A DNA stretch of 64,000 nucleotides from Streptomyces sp. NBC_00483. GTDB lineage: Bacteria > Actinomycetota > Actinomycetes > Streptomycetales > Streptomycetaceae. A program made the translations under genes and the position numbers. Numbering within the stretch: position 1 is the stretch's first letter; each line of letters opens with the position of its first letter. The stretch is from the NCBI RefSeq assembly GCF_036013745.1, contig NZ_CP107880.1:9176001-9240000 (forward strand). The letters run 5' to 3'. The notes beneath the pieces were generated by a model that saw only the letters and a list, made by a program, of their open reading frames with translations, searched no databases and had not been told where the DNA came from. This document shows positions 33,136 through 40,626 of this stretch, one piece after another.

Positions 33136-33595
33136 GGAAGACCGGAAGCCGGCGCAGCCGCCGCACCCCGCCGACGACGTCACGGACCATGTGGGATACC
33201 GCCTCAAGCGCGCCGCCGCGGCCCTTCGCGGCGCCATGGACGCGGCGTTGCGCGAGCACGAGCTGACCGTGCCGCAGTACTCCTGCCTCGAACTTCTCGA
33301 TGAGCGGCCGGGCCTGTCCAACGCCGAACTCGCCCGCGCCACGTTCGTCACCCGGCAGTCGGTGAACGTCGTCCTGCGCAACCTCCAGGAAGCCGGCCTG
33401 GTCTCCCGGCCCGCCACCACCGAACACGGCCGCGCCCTGCCCACCCACCTCACCGCTGAGGGACTCGGGCGGCTCGAGGCGGTCAGGTCCGCCGTCTATG
33501 ACATCGAGCGGCGGATGATCGAGACCATCCCCGAGCGGCGCCTGGCCGCCCTCCTCGCCGACCTCGACCGCATGGCCGACGCCCTCGGCGGCTGA
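33134..33595 (+). CDS. MarR family transcriptional regulator
   Basis: 153 residues. Standard MarR winged helix: VGYRLKRAAAALRGAMDAALREHELTVPQYSCLELL, then LSNAELARATFVTRQSVNVVLRNLQEAGLVSR and the wing EHGRALPTHLTAEG. It is divergent from the ABM monooxygenase and flanked by two identical dyads, one over its own start codon. It probably represses both genes until a phenolic or similar ligand binds. No redox cysteine pair apart from one Cys in helix 2. Confidence 0.9.
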   Translation: MEDRKPAQPPHPADDVTDHVGYRLKRAAAALRGAMDAALREHELTVPQYSCLELLDERPGLSNAELARATFVTRQSVNVVLRNLQEAGLVSRPATTEHGRALPTHLTAEGLGRLEAVRSAVYDIERRMIETIPERRLAALLADLDRMADALGG

Positions 33596-33636
33596 CCGGC
33601 CGGACCCCCGGGCCGGGCGGCAGCCGCCGGTCATGG

Positions 33637-34575
33637 TCAGCGGGAGGTGAGCAGCCCCCGCCCCCGCAGCACCCTGCGCTCCAGCGGGCTGAAGATCAGC
33701 AGGTCGATGGCGATGCCGACCAGGAGGATCAGGAGGATGGCCAGGAACACCTGCGACATGCTGCTGTTGTTGCGGCCGTTCTCCAGCAACTGGCCGAGGC
33801 CCACGCCGAGATCGGGAGACGAGGCGATGATCTCGGCGGCCATCAGGGAGCGCCACGAGAAGGCCCAGCCCTGCTTCAGTCCGGCGAGATAGCCGGGCAG
33901 CGCGCCCGGCATCACGATGTGCCACGCCCCGCGCAGCCCGGTCGCGCCCAGGGTCTGTCCTGCGCGCAGGTACAGCGGCGGGATCTGGTCGACGCCCGCG
34001 ACGAGGCCGTTGGCGATGGAGGGGACCGCGCCGAGCAGGATCACGGCGTACATCATCGAGTCGTTGAGGCCCAGCCAGATCACGGCGGGCGGCACCCACG
34101 CCACCGACGGCAGGGACTGCAGGCCCGACAGGATCGGGCCGATGGCCGAGCGCACGAACCGTACGCGGGCCACCAGCAGGCCGAGTGGTGTGCCGATGAC
34201 GAGGGCGAGCAGGAAGCCGAACAGGCCGCGTGACACGGACGTCCAGATGGAGTCGAGGAGCGTGCCCTGGAGCCAGGCCGTGCGCACCTCGCCCCACACA
34301 TCGGACGGTGAGGGCAGCTTGTAGTCGGGGACGACGCCCGCCCACACCAGCAGCTGCCAGACCACCAGCACCACCGCGACCGCGGTGAGGGGCGGCAGCA
34401 CCTTGCGGCGCAGTGTCTCGCGCAGCGGCGTACGGAAGGTCTGCACCGAGTCCAGTGCGTCGAGCCCGGCCTCCAGACCCGCCAGATCGCTCGGGCGGCG
34501 GGGCTCGCCGGGCGTCGGGGAGCCGTCCTTCGTCGCCTCGGCGTCGAGGGTGACGGTGTGGTCAGTGGCGGCCAT
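33637..34575 (-). CDS. ssuC: Sulfonate ABC transporter permease
   Basis: 312 residues from the ATG at 34575 (GGGGAGA nine bases upstream; a GTG at 34593 is possible). It is a BPD-type permease with about six membrane helices and the EAA-like loop RAGQTLGATGLRGAWHIVMPGALPGYLAGLKQGWAFSWRSLMAAE, as in SsuC/TauC/NrtB proteins. It carries a ~60-residue hydrophilic N-terminal extension. The start overlaps the ATPase stop. It completes a minus-strand ssuA-ssuB-ssuC operon for aliphatic sulfonate uptake led by a cysteine-type leader peptide. Confidence 0.87.
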   Translation of the reverse strand: MAATDHTVTLDAEATKDGSPTPGEPRRPSDLAGLEAGLDALDSVQTFRTPLRETLRRKVLPPLTAVAVVLVVWQLLVWAGVVPDYKLPSPSDVWGEVRTAWLQGTLLDSIWTSVSRGLFGFLLALVIGTPLGLLVARVRFVRSAIGPILSGLQSLPSVAWVPPAVIWLGLNDSMMYAVILLGAVPSIANGLVAGVDQIPPLYLRAGQTLGATGLRGAWHIVMPGALPGYLAGLKQGWAFSWRSLMAAEIIASSPDLGVGLGQLLENGRNNSSMSQVFLAILLILLVGIAIDLLIFSPLERRVLRGRGLLTSR

Positions 34576-35359
34576 GGCGGCGGATCTCCCCACGCAGTTC
34601 TTCGGTGATCTCGGCGGACAGTTCGGCGACCGAGGTGTCCTCGAGGCGTCGCGGCCTCGGCAGGTCGACCGTCCACTCCCGGGCGATGCGGCCGGGGCGG
34701 GACGACAGCAGGACGACGCGCTCTGCCAGGCGCACCGCCTCCCGCACGTTGTGCGTCACGAACAGCACCGACACACCCGTCTCCTGCCAGATGCGGGTGA
34801 GCTCGTCGTGCAGCACGTCGCGGGTGATCGCGTCGAGCGCGGCGAACGGCTCGTCCATCAGCAGCAGCCGGCTGTCCTGGGCCAGGGCGCGGGCGAGTGC
34901 CACGCGCTGGCGCATGCCGCCGGACAGTTCGTGCACCCGCTTGCCGTGCGCGCCGCTCAGGCGCACGAGGTCGAGCAGCCGCTCCGCCTCGGTGTGCCGC
35001 TCCTGCGCCGCGACGCCGCGCAGCTTCAGCGCCAGCTCGATGTTCTTGCCGGCCGTGAGCCACGGGAACAGCGCGTGCTCCTGGAACATCAGGGCGGGCC
35101 TGCCGTCCGTGGCGATGGAGCCCGCGGACGGCAGGTCGAGGCCCGCTGCCAGATTGAGCAGGGTGGACTTGCCGCAGCCCGAGGCCCCCAGGAGGGTGAC
35201 GAACTCACCCGGCGCGACATCGAGTGTGATGTCGTCCAGGACGAGCTGCTGTCCGCCGGGCGTGCCCGGTGCGGGGAAGGACTTCGAGACATGCTCGATA
35301 CGCGCTGCGTGTGTCACCGTCTCGACGGCCTCGGCCGACTTGGGTGTCGTGGTGGCCAT
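34562..35359 (-). CDS. ssuB: Sulfonate ABC transporter ATP-binding protein
   Basis: 265 residues. Walker A GASGCGKST (58-66), Q-loop FQEHALFPW, signature LSGGMRQR, Walker B LLLMDEP and the switch-region VTHNVREA are all intact. It is the nitrate/sulfonate/taurine ABC ATPase type. AGGAGG lies before the ATG at 35359. Energises uptake with SsuA and SsuC. Confidence 0.9.
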   Translation of the reverse strand: MATTTPKSAEAVETVTHAARIEHVSKSFPAPGTPGGQQLVLDDITLDVAPGEFVTLLGASGCGKSTLLNLAAGLDLPSAGSIATDGRPALMFQEHALFPWLTAGKNIELALKLRGVAAQERHTEAERLLDLVRLSGAHGKRVHELSGGMRQRVALARALAQDSRLLLMDEPFAALDAITRDVLHDELTRIWQETGVSVLFVTHNVREAVRLAERVVLLSSRPGRIAREWTVDLPRPRRLEDTSVAELSAEITEELRGEIRRHGRH

Positions 35360-35415
35360 GGGCGTCACCTCCTGAGGGTTCGTCAACTCGTCGACGTGCC
35401 CGGTCCGATGGGTTG

Positions 35416-36522
35416 TTACTTGGCGCCGAGGCCGGCGTCGTCGACCTCGTCCTCGCCCTCGGCCTTGAGGACCTTGTTGAGCGGCTTGAGGTCGTAGATG
35501 CCCTTGAGGTCGGGCTGCTCGAGGAGTCCGGACTTCACCGCGTGCTTCGCCTCGGAGTCGAGGGTCGAGGCCAGCGGGTCGTCGAGGAAGTCGATGGACT
35601 TCCAGGCCGGGTCGATGACATCGGCCGGCAGCGCCTTGCCGGACAGCTTCTGCAGCGCCGCGTTGGCGGATTCCTTGGCCTTCTCCGGGTTGGCGTTGAT
35701 CCACTTGTTGGTCTTCACGGAGCCGCGCAGCACGGCCTCGACGACGTCCGGGTGCTCCTTGAGGAACTTCTGCGACACGATGATGTTCGTGATCACGAAC
35801 TTCTTGTCGGGCCACAGGTCGGACTCGTCGAGGATGGTCCTGCCGCCCTCGGCGACGAGCTTGGACGCGGTGGGCTCGGGAACCCAGGCGCCGTCGATGG
35901 AGCCGGACTTGTAGGCGTCGGGCGTGATCTTGTTGTCCGTGCGGACGACGGAGACATCGCCCTTGCCGCTCTGGGCGTCGACCTTCCAGCCCTTCTCCGC
36001 GATCCAGTTGAGGAACGCGACGTCCTGCGTGTTGCCGAACTGGGGCGTGGCGATCTTCTTGCCCTTGAGGTCGTCCAGGGACTTGATCTTCTTCGGGTTG
36101 ACGACCAGCTTGACGCCGCCCGAGGCCGAACCGCCGATGATCCGCAGGGACTTGCCCTTGGACTTGGTGTAGCCGTTGATGGAGGGGGAGGGGCCGATCC
36201 AGCCGATGTCGATGGATCCGGCGTTGAGCGCCTCGATCTCGGAGGGGCCCGCGTTGAAGGTCGACGGCTTGATCTCCGTGCCGCCGAGCTCCTTCTGCAG
36301 CAGGCCCTTCTGGACGCCCACCAGGGCGGTGCCGTGCGTCAGGTTGGGGAAGTAGCCGATCTTCACCGAGTCGGCGGAGAGCTTCTTGGCGCCCGACGCG
36401 GCCTTGGCCTGGTCGCCGCTGTCGTTCGACTGGGACCCGTAGCCGCAAGCGGTCAGCAGGAGCGGGAGCGCTGCTACGGCGGCAAGGGTGCGCAGGGGGG
36501 TGCGTGGGCGTGCGGCAGACAC
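35416..36522 (-). CDS. ssuA: Aliphatic sulfonate-binding lipoprotein
   Basis: 368 residues. A lipoprotein signal ends in LLLTAC with the modified Cys26, then a type II binding-protein fold of the SsuA/TauA/NMT1 class (VKIGYFPNLTHGTALVGVQKG, FNAGPSEIEALNAGSIDIGWIG, DGAWVPEP). The GTG at 36522 has GAGAGGAC upstream. It should capture sulfonates at the outer face of the membrane. The leader peptide 135 bases upstream and an intervening perfect 8-bp GC hairpin suggest sulfur-controlled expression. Exact ligand not known. Confidence 0.88.
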   Translation of the reverse strand: MSAARPRTPLRTLAAVAALPLLLTACGYGSQSNDSGDQAKAASGAKKLSADSVKIGYFPNLTHGTALVGVQKGLLQKELGGTEIKPSTFNAGPSEIEALNAGSIDIGWIGPSPSINGYTKSKGKSLRIIGGSASGGVKLVVNPKKIKSLDDLKGKKIATPQFGNTQDVAFLNWIAEKGWKVDAQSGKGDVSVVRTDNKITPDAYKSGSIDGAWVPEPTASKLVAEGGRTILDESDLWPDKKFVITNIIVSQKFLKEHPDVVEAVLRGSVKTNKWINANPEKAKESANAALQKLSGKALPADVIDPAWKSIDFLDDPLASTLDSEAKHAVKSGLLEQPDLKGIYDLKPLNKVLKAEGEDEVDDAGLGAK

Positions 36523-36584
36523 GGAGGTGTCCTCTCGGGGAATGAGTGCTTCAGGGGAGGCGCGCGCGGCGCCGTGGGACCGAT

Positions 36585-36605
36585 GGGCCGGCATTCGGCC
36601 GGCCC
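36585..36605 (-). terminator. Hairpin between leader peptide and ssuA
   Basis: GGGCCGGC and GCCGGCCC pair perfectly over 8 bases around a five-base loop. Located between the leader stop (36657) and the ssuA start (36522). A possible attenuator; no T-run follows. Confidence 0.5.
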
Positions 36606-36656
36606 GAGGGCCGTCGTCCAGGGGCGGCCTCGGGCGGCCCGGCGGACGGAGGTGGC

Positions 36657-36758
36657 TCAGGCGGCCCGACAGATGGCGCTGGACGTGCGGCCGAGGTCGA
36701 TGTGGCGGCGCGAGGTCAGCAGGAGGCGCGACAGGTCCGCGCGGCTGAGCGTACGCAT
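36657..36758 (-). CDS. Cysteine-type leader peptide (33 aa) of the ssu operon
   Basis: A 33-codon ORF whose core is TSRRHIDLGRTSSAICRAA, with a single Cys codon four codons before the stop. Same family as the leaders at 1291, 38867 and 40283. It has a GGGGG ribosome site about five bases before the ATG, unlike its three relatives, and no well-placed promoter hexamers. A TTTCCTA-N9-TAGGGA dyad lies 24 bases upstream of the ATG. It probably modulates ssuABC transcription by the rate of cysteine decoding. Confidence 0.82.
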   Translation of the reverse strand: MRTLSRADLSRLLLTSRRHIDLGRTSSAICRAA

Positions 36759-36781
36759 GGCCACCCCCTGACTTCCCCAGT

Positions 36782-36803
36782 TTTCCTACCTGACAGATAG
36801 GGA
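36782..36803. promoter_or_regulatory. TTTCCTA-N9-TAGGGA dyad upstream of the ssu leader
   Basis: Two CCTA/TAGG half-sites in a 22-base window. The same bases with the same spacing occur at 38990-39011 before another sulfur leader. Probable binding site for a common sulfur regulator. Confidence 0.65.
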
Positions 36804-36915
36804 TCGTGGCAGAAGGAAGCGCTCACCCCAAGAGGGTGTTCATCATATGGACGTACGAGTCTCGCATGTCGAGAACTCGCACTTCGGGAACGCCGAGAGG
36901 GCCCTGCGGGAACCC

Positions 36916-38136
36916 TCAGGCGGGCAGGGCGAACGGGGGCTGTGCACCGTTGAGGAAGTAGTCGCCGATGTCGCGGAGTTGGTGCCCCAGAGGCTCGTAC
37001 AGAGTGTGGGTGCGGGCGTTGCGCCAGAAGCGGTCGAAGCCGAGGACTCCGGAGGCGGCCCGTGGGCCGACGATGTCCAGGGCCCGGGTCGTGGACTCCT
37101 GGGCGGCCCGCGACGCGGCGGTCTCCGCCATGGTCACGAGGGCGGCGACCTCCGCGTACTCGTCATAGGCGAGCTCGTCGCCGAGCGCCAGCGCCTCCTG
37201 TACGGCTCCCAGCGCCTGGTCCGCGAGCGCCGACGCGGAGCGGATGAGGACGGTGAGCTCCCCATAGGTGGTCAGCACCTGTGGGTCGTGCGGGCTGCCG
37301 ACCGGCCAGGCCGGATGCAGGGGCGTCTGGCCCGTCCTGCTGTACTCGCGGGCCTCGGCGAGCGTTCCCTCGGCCGTACCCAGCAGGACCTGGACGGAGA
37401 CGAGGTGGGCGACGGGCGACGCCAGTGCCGTACGCGGCGGCAGGAAGTCCTCGTCCGCGGAGAGCGGGCCGAGCACCTCGTCGGCCGCGACCGTCACGTC
37501 GTCGAACTCCACGCTGCCGCCGGCCGCGAGTCGCCGGCCGAAGGTGTCCGCGGCGGCGTCGATCACGACACCGGGACGGTCGGCGTCCACCACGACGGCG
37601 AGCGGCGCGCCCGTGTCCGCCCGCACGGCCCGGACGGCGAGCCGGTCGGCGGCCAGGACCCCGGTGGTGTAGTCCTGCCGCCCGTTGAGCACCAGCCCGC
37701 CGGAGTTCCTGGTCAGCGTCAGTGCGGGTTCCTGGCGGGCGAATCCGCCGCCCCAGCACCACTGCCCGGCAGCGGACCGCTCCTCGATCTGCGCGGCGAG
37801 TGCGGGCCCGGCGAAGAACCGGGCGCTGCCCGCCAAGAAGTAGTGGCAGCCCAGCAGTTGGCCGATCGCGCCGTCCGCCGCGGCGATCTCACGGACGACC
37901 GCGAGGGCGGCGGCCCAGTCCCCGCCGCCTCCGTCGGTCTCGGCCGACGCCGGAGGTGTCAGCAGGCCCGCCTCGCGCAGCCGGGACACCTCGTCGACGG
38001 GGGCCTTGCCCGCCTGCTCCCTGGCGACCGCGTCCGTGGCGAGGTCGTCCGCCACCTCGCGGGCCACCCGCAGCCAGTACGGAGGGGTGGAGCCGGTCCG
38101 GTCGGTGGTGCGAGGCGACGCGGTGGCAGGGCCCAT
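36916..38136 (-). CDS. DszC/SfnB-like flavin monooxygenase
   Basis: 406 residues with the acyl-CoA dehydrogenase fold. Like the gene at 2182-3378 it ends in an ARTHTLYEPLGHQLRDIGDYFL segment in place of the usual dehydrogenase C-terminus, typical of organosulfur monooxygenases. The ATG at 38136 follows GAGGAGA; a GTG one codon upstream is possible. It is cotranscribed with the winged-helix protein 13 bases upstream and preceded by a cysteine-type leader, so sulfur-starvation expression is likely. It would need reduced flavin from a reductase such as the one at 1628. Substrate unknown. Confidence 0.8.
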   Translation of the reverse strand: MGPATASPRTTDRTGSTPPYWLRVAREVADDLATDAVAREQAGKAPVDEVSRLREAGLLTPPASAETDGGGGDWAAALAVVREIAAADGAIGQLLGCHYFLAGSARFFAGPALAAQIEERSAAGQWCWGGGFARQEPALTLTRNSGGLVLNGRQDYTTGVLAADRLAVRAVRADTGAPLAVVVDADRPGVVIDAAADTFGRRLAAGGSVEFDDVTVAADEVLGPLSADEDFLPPRTALASPVAHLVSVQVLLGTAEGTLAEAREYSRTGQTPLHPAWPVGSPHDPQVLTTYGELTVLIRSASALADQALGAVQEALALGDELAYDEYAEVAALVTMAETAASRAAQESTTRALDIVGPRAASGVLGFDRFWRNARTHTLYEPLGHQLRDIGDYFLNGAQPPFALPA

Positions 38137-38149
38137 CACGGGGATCTCC

Positions 38150-38752
38150 TCAAGGTCGGTGGCAGGGGGCGGAGTCGGAGCCCTCCTGCCGGTCGGGGCG
38201 CTGCTCGGGGACGTACTTGTACCCCACGCGTCGTACGGTGACGATCCGTTGGCGGTGGGCCCTGCCCAGCTTGCGGCGCAGTCGGGCGATGTGGACGTCC
38301 ACGGTGCGGCCGTCGCCGACGTGGTCGTAGCCCCAGACGGCGGTCACCAGCAGCTCGCGCGTCAGCACGTGGTGAGGGCGCTTCACGAGGTGCGCGAGGA
38401 GCGCGAACTCCAGGTAGGTAAGGTCGAGTTCACGACCGTCCAGCTCGGCCACGTGCCGCACCGGGTCGATGCGGATGGTGTCGTCGTCCGTGGGCCGCGC
38501 GGCGGCCGGCGGCGGGACGGGGATCGCGTCCGCGGGGTCGACCGGCCGGATCTCGGGCCGGGGCCCGCCCTCGGCGAAGAGCTCGGCGGGGTCGGTGCCC
38601 TCGGGGACGAGCAGCAGATATCCGACCATCGGTACGGAGGTTCGCTGACCGACGCCGGCACCGAGCGGGGTGTCGCGGACGAGGCTGAGGTGGCGGGCGT
38701 CGGAGGGTGGCGCGGTGGCGTGGGTGGTCCCGGTCTGCGGTGCCGTGGTCAT
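38150..38752 (-). CDS. Winged-helix (OmpR/PhoB-type) DNA-binding protein without receiver domain
   Basis: 200 residues. The C-terminal half is a full Trans_reg_C domain: ELDLTYLEFALLAHLVKRPHHVLTRELLVTAVWGY, then GRTVDVHIARLRRKLG and VRRVGYKYVPE. The N-terminal ~100 residues have no aspartate-phosphorylation domain; they are Pro/Ala-rich with a short VPMVGYLLLVPEG segment. ATG at 38752 with GAGGGA upstream. It lies between a cysteine-type leader and a sulfur monooxygenase, so it may be a dedicated regulator of sulfur genes. Its target site is unknown, but the two TTTCCTA dyads nearby are candidates. Confidence 0.83.
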   Translation of the reverse strand: MTTAPQTGTTHATAPPSDARHLSLVRDTPLGAGVGQRTSVPMVGYLLLVPEGTDPAELFAEGGPRPEIRPVDPADAIPVPPPAAARPTDDDTIRIDPVRHVAELDGRELDLTYLEFALLAHLVKRPHHVLTRELLVTAVWGYDHVGDGRTVDVHIARLRRKLGRAHRQRIVTVRRVGYKYVPEQRPDRQEGSDSAPCHRP

Positions 38753-38866
38753 GGCGGTTGTCCCTCGTTGGTGTGTCGGGTCACCGACGCGCCGTGGATG
38801 AACGCGCCCTGGTGACCTGGGAATTGGCGTGCGGAGCGGCACGATCCGACCTGTGGGCCGGGTGCC

Positions 38867-38950
38867 TTACGCGCGACAGCACGCGGCGCTGACGACGTGA
38901 CCAAAGTCGACATGCCGACGACGAACGAGTCGCTGCTGCGTACGGGACAT
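38867..38950 (-). CDS. Cysteine-type leader peptide (27 aa)
   Basis: A 27-codon ORF with the core VRRRHVDFGHVVSAACCRA, two adjacent cysteine codons near the TAA stop. It precedes the winged-helix/monooxygenase operon by 114 bases, where GGTCACC/GGTGACC (38779-38817) could pair. TTGACC-N17-CAGGAT ends seven bases before the ATG, so the mRNA would be leaderless. No Shine-Dalgarno sequence. Same family as the leaders at 1291, 36657 and 40283. Confidence 0.83.
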   Translation of the reverse strand: MSRTQQRLVRRRHVDFGHVVSAACCRA

Positions 38951-38957
38951 GTGCACC

Positions 38958-38986
38958 ATCCTGTGTGCCCGAGCGGGCCCGGTCAA
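38958..38986 (-). promoter_or_regulatory. Promoter of the 38950 leader
   Basis: Minus-strand TTGACC (38986-38981) and CAGGAT (38963-38958), 17 bases apart. The dyad at 38990-39011 ends four bases upstream of the -35 hexamer, an activator-like position. Confidence 0.55.
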
Positions 38987-38989
38987 GGA

Positions 38990-39011
38990 TTTCCTAGTAA
39001 TTCGGTAGGGA
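38990..39011. promoter_or_regulatory. TTTCCTA-N9-TAGGGA dyad
   Basis: Matches the dyad at 36782-36803 in all 13 conserved positions and in spacing. AT-rich against the background. Lies immediately upstream of the leader promoter and 24 bases beyond the permease stop at 39035. Confidence 0.7.
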
Positions 39012-39034
39012 AAGTGGGGAAGGTGTGGCGCAGC

Positions 39035-40039
39035 TCACCGCTCGCCCCGGATCGCGGGTCGCGCGTCGGCCGCCGTCACCCTGCTCAACCATGCGCGAAC
39101 GGAGGTGAGGCGACCGCGCAGCCGCTGCAGCGGAGTGGGCGGCAGCGTCCGCGAGTCGCCCCGCGCGTAGTGCCGCTCGACGTAGTACTGCCCCACGCTG
39201 AGGACGCTGGTGACCGCGATGTACCAGAGTGTGGCGACCATGAGCAGCGGAATGACCTGGTACGTCTGGTTGTAGATGAGCTGCGCCGAGTACAGCAGGT
39301 CGTGCACGGCGAGAACGCTGACGATGCTCGTGCCCTTCAGGGTGCCGATCAGCATGTTCCCCGCGGTCGGCACGATCGAGCGCATCGCCTGCGGGACGAC
39401 GATCCGGCGCAGCGTGCGGCGCCTGCTCAGGCCGAGCGCCTGGGCGGCCAGGGTCTGCCCGGAGTCCACGGAGATGATGCCGCCGCGCACCACCTCGGCG
39501 GCGTACGCGGTCTCGTGCAGCGTCAGGCCGATCAGGGCGGTGAGGGTCGGGCCGAACAGGTTCACCGTCTTGACCGTGACGAACTCCGGGCCGAACGGGA
39601 TGCCGAGCCCGAGCGTGGGATACAGGGTGCCGATGTTGAACCAGAACAGTAGCTGCACCAGGAGCGGCGTGGACCGGAAGATCCACACGTAGCCCCAACT
39701 CAGCGTGCGCAGCACGGGGTTGGCGGACAGCCGCATCGTCGCGAGGACGGTGCCGAGCAGGAACCCAAGCACCATCACGGCGGCGGTCAGCCACACCGTC
39801 AGAAGCAGACCGTCGAGCACGGCGGAGGTGGTGAAGTAGTGACCCACCACCTCCCACTGGAAGGCGTCGTTGCGGACCACGGAGTTCAGCACCATCGCGA
39901 AGACGAGCAGCGCGACGGCGGCGGACGCCCAGCGTCCGAGGTGCCGGCGCGGCACGATCCGGGGCCGGGCGGGGGCGCTCGTCGGCTCCTCGGGCGGTGC
40001 GGCGGGGGAAGGTTCTACGTAGGACGACGTGGTGGTCAT
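39035..40039 (-). CDS. Polar amino acid ABC transporter permease (probably cyst(e)ine)
   Basis: 334 residues, HisM/GlnP class with about five membrane helices. FLLGTVLATMRLSANPVLRTLSWGYVWIFRSTPLLVQLLF and the EAA loop AQALGLSRRRTLRRIVVPQAMRSIVPTAGNMLIGTLKGTSI are diagnostic. It has a ~60-residue hydrophilic N-terminal extension. It is divergent from the binding-protein gene at 40627, and a cysteine-type leader lies in the 587-base region between. No ATPase gene of this class is in the window, so a partner must be encoded elsewhere. Cystine or another sulfur amino acid as substrate is inferred from the leader only. Confidence 0.84.
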   Translation of the reverse strand: MTTTSSYVEPSPAAPPEEPTSAPARPRIVPRRHLGRWASAAVALLVFAMVLNSVVRNDAFQWEVVGHYFTTSAVLDGLLLTVWLTAAVMVLGFLLGTVLATMRLSANPVLRTLSWGYVWIFRSTPLLVQLLFWFNIGTLYPTLGLGIPFGPEFVTVKTVNLFGPTLTALIGLTLHETAYAAEVVRGGIISVDSGQTLAAQALGLSRRRTLRRIVVPQAMRSIVPTAGNMLIGTLKGTSIVSVLAVHDLLYSAQLIYNQTYQVIPLLMVATLWYIAVTSVLSVGQYYVERHYARGDSRTLPPTPLQRLRGRLTSVRAWLSRVTAADARPAIRGER

Positions 40040-40246
40040 CGGGGCTCTCCGGGGGAGGGAATCGCGGGCAGGGGTGAGAACGCGTCGTCACATGCACCGC
40101 GTCCCTCAACGCGGCCGGAGCGGCCGCCGCGTACTGCGGGGCCGGTCCACCGTCGATCGTATGTGCCCGCCACGCCGATGTGTCAACAGCGCCCGGACGC
40201 AGCCGAGTCGAGGACATCCGGCATCCGGACACCGGCCGGGCGCGGC

Positions 40247-40275
40247 TTGACGAACAGCTCGATGTACTGCTCAAT
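40247..40275 (+). promoter_or_regulatory. Promoter of the 40283 leader
   Basis: TTGACG (40247-40252) and CTCAAT (40270-40275), 17 bases apart, end seven bases before the leader ATG. Same geometry as at 1254-1283 and 38958-38986. The rest of 40040-40246 holds presumably the permease promoter; I see no clear element there. Confidence 0.5.
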
Positions 40276-40282
40276 TGTCCGC

Positions 40283-40357
40283 ATGACTGCCCAGCGCTTG
40301 GTCTCGCGTGACCACATCGACTTCGGTCGGGTGTGGTCCGCGGCGTGTTGCGCCTGA
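40283..40357 (+). CDS. Cysteine-type leader peptide (24 aa)
   Basis: A 24-codon ORF, core LVSRDHIDFGRVWSAACCA, with two adjacent Cys codons two codons from the TGA. It lies 269 bases upstream of the binding-protein gene. A small GGGCC/GGCCC hairpin (40367-40384) and then a hairpin with a T-tract (40393-40426) follow. This gives the layout expected of a transcription attenuator: promoter, leaderless Cys-ending ORF, intrinsic terminator, structural gene. Same family as the leaders at 1291, 36657 and 38867. Confidence 0.84.
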   Translation: MTAQRLVSRDHIDFGRVWSAACCA

Positions 40358-40392
40358 TGCGGCAGCGGGCCCTCTGACCGGCCCTTCCCTCC

Positions 40393-40426
40393 CTCGGTGA
40401 CCCCGTCGCGGGCCGAGTTCTTTTTT
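40393..40426 (+). terminator. Intrinsic terminator/attenuator with T-tract
   Basis: CTCGG pairs with CCGAG and inner CCCG with CGGG, followed directly by TTCTTTTTT. T-runs are rare in this GC-rich DNA, so this is a convincing Rho-independent terminator. It sits between the leader stop and the binding-protein gene, where constitutive termination would silence the gene; conditional read-through is therefore likely. Confidence 0.72.
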
Positions 40427-40626
40427 CACTGACGCGCGCTGCCGCGAGTCCTCCCTTCATGACTTCTCGTGACTGCTCACGGCTTCCCGTGGCACCTCGC
40501 GATGCTCGACGTCGTCACACCTGCCCCGGCCCGTCGCTCTCCTCGCCGACGGGCCGTCATTCGACATGCCTCCGGTGCCCCGCGCACCCCTCGGCACTGT
40601 TCGCACACCTGAAAGGCTCCCGCCCC

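Noticed and set aside
34575..34593. GTG at 34593 as the ssuC start
   Set aside because: It lacks a ribosome binding site, whereas the ATG at 34575 has GGGGAGA at nine bases.
40183..40224. 13-codon minus-strand ORF with a terminal Cys upstream of the permease
   Set aside because: It lacks the R(R/D)H(V/I)D core shared by the four accepted leaders and has no suitable promoter or ribosome site that I can see.
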